From: Pacificispira sp033344895
GTDB taxonomy: Bacteria; Pseudomonadota; Alphaproteobacteria; UBA8366; Aestuariispiraceae
Length of the DNA: 64,000 nt
NCBI GenBank assembly: GCA_965229685.1
Contig: OZ245920.1
Location: 2,914,001 to 2,978,000 of the forward strand
Direction of reading: 5' to 3'
In this document: positions 25,701 through 31,800 of the stretch, one piece after another
How the letters are laid out: the number at the start of each line of letters is the position of its first letter
Position numbering within the stretch: position 1 is the stretch's first letter
Program-made: the position numbers and the translations under genes
Notes under the pieces: model-generated
Told to the model about the DNA's origin: nothing
Seen by the model: only the letters and a program-made list of their open reading frames with translations
Database searches by the model: none

Positions 25701-28482
25701 CATCGTTCGTGCCGGTTACCGTGACGGTCAGGATGGCCGTATCCGTCGCACCGGATGGATCCGATACTGTGTAGCTGATCTGGACATCCCGGTCTTCGCC
25801 AACCGCCAGGTCGTCGAAATCCGCGCCCGGATCAAAGGTGATGGAGCCGCCGCTGAAGGTAACCGTGCCGGAATTGGCGCCGACGGTCGCGGCGGTTACG
25901 GACAATGCATCGCTATCCGGGTCGGAATCGTTGCCGGCCACATTGACGGTCAGGATCGCATTCTCCGCCGACGTTTCGAAGTCGTCATCGGCAACGGGGG
26001 CGCTGTTCGGCGTGACGTCGTTGGTGTCGACGACGGTCGTGCCGCCGTTGCTATCGTCCTCGTCCCGGGATTGGCGGGTTGTGGTCGTTGTTGTCGTGGT
26101 GCGCGTGGTCGACTGCGTCGACGTCCCGCCCAGGCCGGAATTTCCGATGGTCGGGTTCAGCAACTGGTTGAAGCCCAGATTGGACGACGGGCCACCGCTC
26201 TGATTGCCGCCAGCCGCCGTGGCGATGTTCTGAAGGGCCTCAATCTCCTCCTCGGTCGGCAGATCGCCGCCGCCGCCCTGCTGCGCCGTCGGGGTCACGG
26301 GCGTACCGCCGTTGGTCTCGTCCGGCTCCGGAACGACCTCTGTTTCATCTTCGCTGGCGGCGTTCCCGCTCGCCGTCTGGATCGTTTCGGTGACCTCCTC
26401 TTCGGTGACCTTCTCTTCGGTGGCCTCCTTCGTCTGGCCAGGCGGGCTGCCGGAGGTCGTTTCAACAACCTCCTCAACGGTCTCGACAACTTCCTCGGTG
26501 GCAGGGCCGCCGGTCTGCGCGGTCTGCGTCTGATCATTGCCCGGTTCGGTGCCTTCGGTCCCGGTGCCGGACGAATCCTGTGCCTGCTGCTGCGGCTCCC
26601 CGCCCTGGGCGGGTTGCTGGCCCCCCTGTGGCTGCTCTTGCGGCTGATCGTCAGCGGTCTGTTGCTGACCCTGCGGTTGGCCCTGTGGTTGATCGCCACC
26701 GGCGGGCTGTCCACCCTGAGGGCCGGACTGAGATTGGCCCTGCGTGTCCGCTGCCGCGGTCTGCTGCGGCGGTTGCTGACCGCCCGCGCCACCGTCGGAA
26801 GGCGGTCCGGATTGCGGCCCGCCCTGATCCGCTGTTTGGGTTTGCGGTGCGCCGCCCCCGTTACCGGGACCGCCTTGCGGGGCCCCACCGGCCTCACCGC
26901 CGGCGGGTTGGCCGGATTGCGGCTGCCCCTGCTCGGCCGTCTGCGACTGTTGCGGCGGAGGATTGCCGCCGGGTTGCGGCCCGGGTTCTCCGGTCGTGCC
27001 GGTGACCTCCGAAATGGCATTCGCCATTTCCTGACCGGACGCGCCGCCGCCGCCCTGGGCAAGCGCCTGCATTGCCGGATCCGCCGGAACATTCTGCTGA
27101 GATGCCGCCGTATTTGCAGCCTGCTGTGCGGCACCGGCCTGGGCCATGGACTGATCCGGCGACTGGCCGTTCGCCAGTGCGGCTTCCAACTCCGCCCCGA
27201 AGGCGTCGCCGCCACCGGCCTGGGAAAGTGTCTGATCGACATTGTTGCCGGAGGCCAGGGACGCTGCCATCTGATCGGCAGGCGACAGAGGCACGGATTG
27301 CTGCTGCGCCGTCTGCTGCGCCGCGTTGGCGGCCTGCTGACCGGACTGCATGGCGTCACTGGGCGCCGCGCCATCGGCCAGACTCTGTTCCAGCGCGGCC
27401 GCGAAATTCTCATTGCCGCCTGCGGCCTGCATGACCTGATCGACATTTTCGCCGGAGGCTAGGGACGCCGCCATCTGATCGGCAGGCGACAACGGCACGG
27501 ATTGCTGCTGCGCCACGGTGTTCTGCTGCTGCTGCGCCTGATCGGCCTGGTTCATGGCCTCACCGGCACCGGCGCCATTCGCCAGCGCGTCTTCCAGTGC
27601 GGCGGCAAATGCGTCCCCGCCCCCGGTCTGTCCCAGTGCCTGATCCACACTATCACCGGAAGCCAGGGCGGCGGCCAGTTGATCCGCCGCGTTCAGTTCG
27701 ACTTCGGCATCCTGACGCGCCTGAGCGGAATCGACCGCCGCCTGCTGGGCGTCGTTCATCGCCTGATTGGCATTGGTCCCGTTCGCGAGGGAGTCCTCAA
27801 GCCCGTTGATGAACGCATCGGCGTCTCCGCCCGAACGCTGCGCCGCGTCCTGAAGCACCTCGTCGACATTCTCACCACCGGCCAGCGCCGACAGGACGGG
27901 GTTATCGACCGGCACTTCGGCCTGCTGCAGGCTCTGCAGCCCGGTTTGTGCAGCCTGGGTGGCCGAATTGACCGCCGCGTCAGGGCTGTCGCCGCGCGCC
28001 AGGGACGACTGCAATTCATCCAGAAATACATTCTCGACCTGGCCGGACTGCGCATCGTTCATGTCGCCGCCCATCTCGGCAACAACGCGCGACACGGCCT
28101 CCTCGACACCGTTGCCGGAGGCGATTGCCGCCAGCAGGGCATCGGAGGGCGAGACATTCTGCGCTGATGGATCATAAGTATCGATCGCGGTCTGCATCGC
28201 CTGACCGGCATAGTCGGCCGCGTCGGTCAGCGGACGACTGCCGTCGAAAAGCTCATCGCGAAACGTGTTGATGAAGACGTTGGCGGCGTGATCCGCAGCA
28301 CCTGCAGAACCGCCGGCATCGAGCACCGACTGACGCACCGTGTCCTGAAGTTTGGACAAGGCCTCCTCGGCATCGCTGCCGCCCGCGAGGGCCGCCAACA
28401 CAGCTTCGAAAGCCCCTTGAGGCAATTGCGGATTGACCGGCAGATCAGTGCCGGCCGTGTTCTGCTGAAGATCGTCAGCCAT
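19774..28482 (-). CDS. Giant secreted repeat protein / adhesin with cadherin-like and LamG-like domains
   Basis: About 2,902 aa. Residues 1-520: six or seven helical repeats of roughly 68 aa (pattern LSPADQMAASLASG-NVDQ-GGGDAF-AALE-ALANG). About 520-790: Q/G/P-rich, then a TEEV-repeat acidic linker. About 830-1450: cadherin-like domains (SAENAILTVNVAGNDSDPDSD, then four 102-aa tandem repeats with DGESEVLSFTYDVSDGTTTT). The rest alternates cadherin-like modules with four LamG-like domains (WHHVALSF, WQHVAFTYDG, WHHVAITFDN, WHHVAMVIDQ), ending EISDGTDTVTEQIDVTVV. No signal peptide and no RTX GGxGxDxx repeats were seen. The ATG at 28482 has GAGAGGGA upstream. TolC, ABC and HlyD genes lie immediately upstream on the same strand, so type I secretion and a surface-adhesion role are inferred. 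Confidence 0.88.
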   Translation of the reverse strand: MADDLQQNTAGTDLPVNPQLPQGAFEAVLAALAGGSDAEEALSKLQDTVRQSVLDAGGSAGAADHAANVFINTFRDELFDGSRPLTDAADYAGQAMQTAIDTYDPSAQNVSPSDALLAAIASGNGVEEAVSRVVAEMGGDMNDAQSGQVENVFLDELQSSLARGDSPDAAVNSATQAAQTGLQSLQQAEVPVDNPVLSALAGGENVDEVLQDAAQRSGGDADAFINGLEDSLANGTNANQAMNDAQQAAVDSAQARQDAEVELNAADQLAAALASGDSVDQALGQTGGGDAFAAALEDALANGAGAGEAMNQADQAQQQQNTVAQQQSVPLSPADQMAASLASGENVDQVMQAAGGNENFAAALEQSLADGAAPSDAMQSGQQAANAAQQTAQQQSVPLSPADQMAASLASGNNVDQTLSQAGGGDAFGAELEAALANGQSPDQSMAQAGAAQQAANTAASQQNVPADPAMQALAQGGGGASGQEMANAISEVTGTTGEPGPQPGGNPPPQQSQTAEQGQPQSGQPAGGEAGGAPQGGPGNGGGAPQTQTADQGGPQSGPPSDGGAGGQQPPQQTAAADTQGQSQSGPQGGQPAGGDQPQGQPQGQQQTADDQPQEQPQGGQQPAQGGEPQQQAQDSSGTGTEGTEPGNDQTQTAQTGGPATEEVVETVEEVVETTSGSPPGQTKEATEEKVTEEEVTETIQTASGNAASEDETEVVPEPDETNGGTPVTPTAQQGGGGDLPTEEEIEALQNIATAAGGNQSGGPSSNLGFNQLLNPTIGNSGLGGTSTQSTTRTTTTTTTTRQSRDEDDSNGGTTVVDTNDVTPNSAPVADDDFETSAENAILTVNVAGNDSDPDSDALSVTAATVGANSGTVTFSGGSITFDPGADFDDLAVGEDRDVQISYTVSDPSGATDTAILTVTVTGTNDVPTVSQAIDAGVTNEDDPDPIRIELLSVASDLDTSDDLDTDSVVITSSDNRPITSPPHFVVDDDTGILEIAPFLFQDLPNGQQVTLSVSYNVVDGNGGVVANTAQVVIEGRNDAPDVVQIIRVFGEDNPVFAIDLLIDQSDVDASDTLSAVNLQQVANGSRIVGATIDANGNLVFAAGQFEDLDDGESEVLSFTYDVSDGTTTTQNTVQVTINGSNDAPVVSAVTRTFGEDSATFTVDLLAGQSDVDGEPLSAVNLQQVANGSRIVNASIDADGNLIITAGQFENLDDGESEVLSFTYDVSDGTTTTQNTVQVTITGSNDAPSVAAIATTRGEDSGAVSVNLLTGQTDVDVEALSAASLAQTGGRNVGATIDANGNLVFAAGQFEDLDDGESEVLSFTYDVSDGTTTTQNTVQVTINGSNDAPVVSAVTRTFGEDSATFTVDLLAGQSDVDGEPLSAVNLQQVANGSRDVGATIDADGNLVFAAGQFEDLAAGQSEVLSFTYGVSDGTTTTQNTVSVTITGTNDAPTLFVPGALSTTGTGTNGNDSSFSYAAVADFDTFPTEAGTIETWVKTTDSNGALLSYAVPGSPNELWVTLSGGNLQVWLNNSNLGSVGAGSLTDGNWHHVALSFGPGVDDTVLHVDGQPVLSLGATGALTTGGTLVLGSDQDAVGGSFESSQALDAEFDGLRVWNSVRSEANIQATMSAPLDPLDHPDLIAEYGFDGSLESSVPGAPPITLNNAEISSGDALQSGVEDTAIPLTGIVVADADGDVLTVTLTSAQGSLAANPGFGGATVQAVANGISITGTPADVQAAMGTATFTGAPDFFGTANVTVSVDDGTAPTETRTVEVTVTPDNDAPDILGVTGHSALALDGNDGRVEIADVPDFTVGGNSPITVEMWLNPDSVSGLTTIFDKSDRSQADYSTYRMHIIDGTIGLWNGATSIPYSGPIVAGQWQHVAFTYDGTTMNAYIDGQLTASAPFTLGSANSDPWTIGDDVIAGRNFDGLIDDVRVWNTARSQAEIQASMNGELAEPWYEPGLVMNLSFDGADGATVTDATGHGNDGTMSGGASIAPGVGVYATVSNSVSLEADSVLQGTIVAGDADGDALSYSLSADGAHGTAVVNADGTYSYTPDPGFSGVDAFAVRVTDGNGGETVQQISVTVNLINNAPLIAGEATNVSAVAEFNGANAHIDVPDATVNGLTAGTIETWVYLDTNNQEAIFTQQANGVNSLAIFRIGDGTPGQVLFQGSNQSGTISSNTTIPTGEWHHVAITFDNTQANLYIDGQLDATVAGNFSIVGASGGQITGTAIGAWLGDGSGRYFDGQMSEFRIWDHARTDTEIADNYQASLVGDEAGLRALYNFRDGFAPGEVVADATGNFDGVSANVSATFSETMTFNIASEDFENGASGWSNSTTTDTATVQTEFMGAFGNGASTSKTFTLPAGANETTISFDFYKMDTWDGENFQIQIGGQTVAARSFVYNTTVAGPVPGIDDTVAVTFAQGVNQGPGFNGGWDDHSFRVDMTLTQQQIAALPVDANGNPMLQLGFTSTLDQDISDESWGIDNLVISAEIPVGGIESGSGTLSSNLLSDASDPDGDVLTVSNASVVSSNGARTVSYTLDGASGALSIDTAQFANLGAGQSEVVTVTYDVIDEHGAATAGSRSFTIHGTQNAVSLGTADYVEIGHHADLEPGTGDMTAEMWFYWPGAGGVAGLQFLMSKGNTDGSTDPGYSLFMNGNTLIARTSTGTGQGELELDMSGVDSGWHHVAMVIDQGSHPTDGQLSAYLDGSENGWTIAGGGYDDVWTKGNISSTSDSLMIGDPAHSPSAQGTGYTYPMDEVRIWDTARTELEINQTMHQQLSGNETGLSGYWTFNESVGTAVTDLTGNGHDGTMSANAARENLIELSISNNEVYKGLLMGSDPDGDQLSYSLAQGPQHGSVSFNGNTFVYDHDGSGSDDSFIVEISDGTDTVTEQIDVTVV
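24130..25360 (-). repeat. Four tandem ~306-bp repeats inside the adhesin gene
   Basis: Each repeat encodes a cadherin-like module of about 102 aa (APVVSAVTRTFGEDS through NTVQVTINGSND). DNA identity is highest between alternate repeats: 24344-24447 and 24473-24604 recur without mismatch 612 bp away (24956-25059 and 25085-25216). This indicates recent duplication of a two-repeat unit. Confidence 0.9.
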
Positions 28483-28725
28483 CGCTTTTCGTCCCTCTCC
28501 CCCGGAGACGTCGCGACCCTGCCCTCGTCGCATCCCCCGGAATCTCAGCAAATTTAGCCGAAAACGGACTAAATTGGCGACTCTAATGTAAGCGCAAAAT
28601 TTCAATGCGCTACATATTTTTTTCAAATTTCTCTAAAATTTTATATATTGAGACACCTATTTATCCTACCCCAGTAGGGCACAACCAAATTAGAGAGGCA
28701 GAATCAATTGGTTGCGCTGACGCCT
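28483..28725. other. AT-rich intergenic region upstream of the adhesin gene
   Basis: This 243-bp stretch is much more AT-rich than the window and contains several inverted repeats: AATTTAGCCG/CGG-A-CTAAATT (28551-28575), TGTA-A-GCGCA/TGCGCTACA (28587-28614) and CCTAC-CCCA-GTAGG near 28665-28679. It probably carries the adhesin's own promoter and regulatory sites. I cannot assign a specific regulator or a single -10/-35 pair. Confidence 0.55.
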
Positions 28726-30024
28726 CTAGCGCTCTCGCATTGCAGCACGCATCGAGCTGACATAGGGGTCCAGGATGTACTGGGCGATCCTGCGTTCCCC
28801 AATGACGATCGAACTGGCGACGCGCAACCCCGGATAGAGGCGATATTCAAGGTCACCATCATTGAAACCCTGGGCATCCGGCTCGATCCGGACTGAATAG
28901 TAAGGCACCCCTTCGTCATCCAGCAGCGCATCCGGGCTGACCCCGGCCACGGTCCCTTCCAGCTTACCGAAACGCGCGGCGTCCGCGGAGGTCAGGGTGA
29001 TCTGCGCCCGCTGTCCGGTCCGCACGAAACCGATGTCCTCCAGCGGCATCCGGGCATCGATGACGAGACGGTCGTCCAGCGGCACGATCTCCGCCAGCAC
29101 GTCCCCCGGCTTGATGACACCGCCGACCGTCGACACCGCAATGGTCTTCACGATCCCGGCCACGGGCGAGCGGATGACCATGCGGGACTGGCTGTCCTGA
29201 AACTTGCGCAGCCGCTCCGTCAGTTCATCGAACTCCCGGCGGGCGGTGGACAGTTCTGCGCGCCCCTCCTCCGTGAAGCGCTCAGCGATTTCGGAGAGTT
29301 TCGCGCGAGCCTCTTCCAGCGCGGCCCGTGTCCGCTGCAGAAGGGCCCGATCCTCTTTCACCTGACCGTCCAGCGTCGCCAGATCCTTCAACAGGTTGAT
29401 ATGCGTCATGCGGTTGGTGATGTTCTGCTTCAGCAGCGTGTCGGAGATTTTGATCTGCTCATCCAGGAAGCCGCGCGTCGCTTCGGCGGTTTCAAGCCGG
29501 GCCGACACTTCGACGATCTCCTGGCGGCGCTGCGCAATCAGCTGCCTTTGAACATTGAACTCCGCGGCCAGACGCTTGCGGCGCGTTTCCATGATGGCCC
29601 GTGCGGCCTCGACCTGCTCCGGCACGCGCGCGATCAGGTCCTCGGGATAGTCGGCGGCGTTGTTGCCGGCCAGTTCCGCTTCCAGACGCGCGATATCGAT
29701 GCGCAGGCTGGTAACGCGGGACTGCAGTTCCGCCACCTCGGCGTCGATCTGCGTGGAATCCAGCGTGACGATGATTTGACCGGCCTCCACGACCTCGCGT
29801 TCCTGCGCGCGAATCTCGGAAACGATGCCGCCTTCCAGATGCTGTATCTGGCGCACCTTGCTGCCCGGGACGACCTCGCCCACCGTGGCGCTGACAATGT
29901 CCAGCGTTCCGTACCAGGCCCACGCCCCCAGCGCGCAAACGAACAGCGTCGCCAGAAGAATGAAGGATACCGTGCCGCGGCCGGCATCAGGCATCGGGGC
30001 AATCAGATCGTCATGTCCTGCCAT
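28726..30024 (-). CDS. Type I secretion membrane-fusion protein (HlyD family)
   Basis: The 432-aa periplasmic adaptor links the ABC transporter to the outer-membrane channel. It has one N-terminal TM helix (residues 18-38: VSFILLATLFVCALGAWAWY), a first half of the lipoyl/barrel-sandwich domain (VRQIQHLEGGIVSEI), a long alpha-helical coiled-coil hairpin (about 85-285) and the closing barrel (SPVAGIVKTIAVSTVGGVIKPGDVLAEIVP), ending in a typical short C-terminal helix. It starts 12 nt after the ABC gene stop, so the two are co-transcribed. Its neighbours make the giant adhesin the likely substrate. Confidence 0.93.
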   Translation of the reverse strand: MAGHDDLIAPMPDAGRGTVSFILLATLFVCALGAWAWYGTLDIVSATVGEVVPGSKVRQIQHLEGGIVSEIRAQEREVVEAGQIIVTLDSTQIDAEVAELQSRVTSLRIDIARLEAELAGNNAADYPEDLIARVPEQVEAARAIMETRRKRLAAEFNVQRQLIAQRRQEIVEVSARLETAEATRGFLDEQIKISDTLLKQNITNRMTHINLLKDLATLDGQVKEDRALLQRTRAALEEARAKLSEIAERFTEEGRAELSTARREFDELTERLRKFQDSQSRMVIRSPVAGIVKTIAVSTVGGVIKPGDVLAEIVPLDDRLVIDARMPLEDIGFVRTGQRAQITLTSADAARFGKLEGTVAGVSPDALLDDEGVPYYSVRIEPDAQGFNDGDLEYRLYPGLRVASSIVIGERRIAQYILDPYVSSMRAAMRER

Positions 30025-30036
30025 GCCGGGCGCCCC

Positions 30037-31764
30037 CTATTCCGCCGCCTTGGGCTTGACCGGCGGACCGCCTCTGGCGCCGGCATTCCAGGTCTGCGAC
30101 GCGGCGGCACCATCCTTGGATAAGGTCCTGATCTCGGGGCGCGGCTTGGCGTCCAGATCAATCATCATCTGCGCGCCGCGAATGATCTGCGGATCGTGCG
30201 AGGAGACGATGATCGTCCGCCCGGCGCGGGCCAACTGGACCAGCGTTTCATAGATCTGGCGAACCCCTTCCTCGTCCATGCCCTCGGTCGGCTCGTCAAA
30301 GACGACAAGACGCCCGCCGCTGGCCAGAGCCCGCGCCACGGCAAGCCGCCGTCTTTCCCCCCGCGCCATGGACAGGCCGTTATTCACGACCATGGTGTCC
30401 AACCCTTTCTCGGTCTCGTGCACGAAACGCGCCGCGCCGCTGCGTTCCAGCATTGCTTCCAGGGCCTCATCGGTCAGATCGGGGTTGAGGAGCTTCAGAT
30501 TGTCCCGGATCGTCGCGTTGATGAAGGTCGGCTCCTGCGGCAGATAGACGATCTGGCGCCGCCACCACGCCGGCACGATCTGACGGAGATCCACGTCATC
30601 CGCCAGAATCTGGCCGCGGGACGGTTCGATCAGGCCAGCGATCAGCCGCGCCAGGGTTGTCTTGCCCGCACCGTTCCGCCCAATCAAGGCGACAACGGAA
30701 CCCGGCTCCAGGACTACATTCAGATCCTCGAACAGGGGCGCCGGCGCGCCCGGGGCAGTATAGGCGAGGTCGCGCAGTTCCAGCTTCCCCGAATAGGTCC
30801 TCAGCGCCGCGCCCTCGCCCGGTTCGACCGGCAGTTCGGCCAGCGATTTGGCACGATCCAGCGCCTGCCGGGACTTCACGATCGATTCCGAAAGCTGCGC
30901 AAACCGGGTCACAGGCTGCATGGCCCGGGCCGCCAGCAGGTTCGCACCGATCATCATGCCGACATCCAGCTCACCGACCACGACCAGGGTCGCGCCCACC
31001 GCAATGACCCCCGCGCTCATCAGGCCCTGAATGCTCTGTGTCAGGGACTGCAGGCCGCCCTGCCGGCGGGCGAGACGACGGCGCAATCCCTGGACGACCG
31101 CCAGATTTTTGGCCCAGTCGCCGATCAGCCTTTCCCCGGCGCCGAAGGCCCGGACACTTTCCGCCGTGGACGTCGTGGTGCCGATCAGGCCGTGTCCGAT
31201 CGCCTGATGCTCTGCCAATTGCCGTGTCATCGGCCGCAACGCGATCTGGTTGATTAGTCCCAGCAACATCACCGCGCAGATCGCGATCAGCACGATCAGC
31301 GCCAACGGTGGGCTGAAAATGAAGATCGCGCCGAGGAAAAGCAGCGCGAAGGGAAGATCCATCATTGCCGTCAGGTTCGGCGCCGAATAGGCACTTTCCA
31401 CCTGTTCCAGCCCCGAGATCGCCTCGCGACGATCGCCGGAGGACATGCGCTCGAGAAAGCCGAGCTTAGCCGTTGTCAGCACGCCGAACGCCCCAATCCC
31501 GGCGCGATGATCCGGCTCCCCGGAAACCGACGCGGCAAGGCGCATGCGGCTCCACCGGAACCCCAGTTCGAAAAGGATGGCGATCCCGACGCCGACGGTC
31601 AGCGTCACCAGGGTCGCGTCGACACCGTTGGAGACATACCGGTTCAGGACCTGAATGACATAAAGTGAAGACGCCAGGCCGAGAAGGTTGGCCAGGACGG
31701 ATGCAACGATCATCAAGGCCGTCTGTGACGGCCGACGCCGAAGCCTGGCCAAAAGCTCACCCAT
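30037..31764 (-). CDS. Type I secretion ABC transporter (PrtD/LapB-like permease-ATPase)
   Basis: The 575-aa fused TM-ATPase protein has no N-terminal peptidase-like domain. Six TM helices occupy about residues 15-290. The ATPase domain has Walker A GRNGAGKTT, a Q-loop (YLPQEP), Walker B LVVFDEPTEG and an H-loop (SSHD). The signature motif, normally LSGGQ, is LSMARGERRR, and the D-loop is EGMD rather than SALD. This variant is known to me from a subset of LapB-like transporters, so it is probably functional. It energises export through the adjacent HlyD and TolC proteins. The ATG at 31764 lies 36 nt after the TolC stop. Confidence 0.92.
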   Translation of the reverse strand: MGELLARLRRRPSQTALMIVASVLANLLGLASSLYVIQVLNRYVSNGVDATLVTLTVGVGIAILFELGFRWSRMRLAASVSGEPDHRAGIGAFGVLTTAKLGFLERMSSGDRREAISGLEQVESAYSAPNLTAMMDLPFALLFLGAIFIFSPPLALIVLIAICAVMLLGLINQIALRPMTRQLAEHQAIGHGLIGTTTSTAESVRAFGAGERLIGDWAKNLAVVQGLRRRLARRQGGLQSLTQSIQGLMSAGVIAVGATLVVVGELDVGMMIGANLLAARAMQPVTRFAQLSESIVKSRQALDRAKSLAELPVEPGEGAALRTYSGKLELRDLAYTAPGAPAPLFEDLNVVLEPGSVVALIGRNGAGKTTLARLIAGLIEPSRGQILADDVDLRQIVPAWWRRQIVYLPQEPTFINATIRDNLKLLNPDLTDEALEAMLERSGAARFVHETEKGLDTMVVNNGLSMARGERRRLAVARALASGGRLVVFDEPTEGMDEEGVRQIYETLVQLARAGRTIIVSSHDPQIIRGAQMMIDLDAKPRPEIRTLSKDGAAASQTWNAGARGGPPVKPKAAE

Positions 31765-31800
31765 TGGGAATCCGCCCGTTCCTACCCCATTCCGCTGTTT

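Noticed and set aside
21673..27462. Two plus-strand frames of about 645 aa opposite the adhesin (21673-23622 and 25528-27462)
   Set aside because: Antisense to repeats and low-complexity sequence; they mirror the adhesin codons and have no homology signals.
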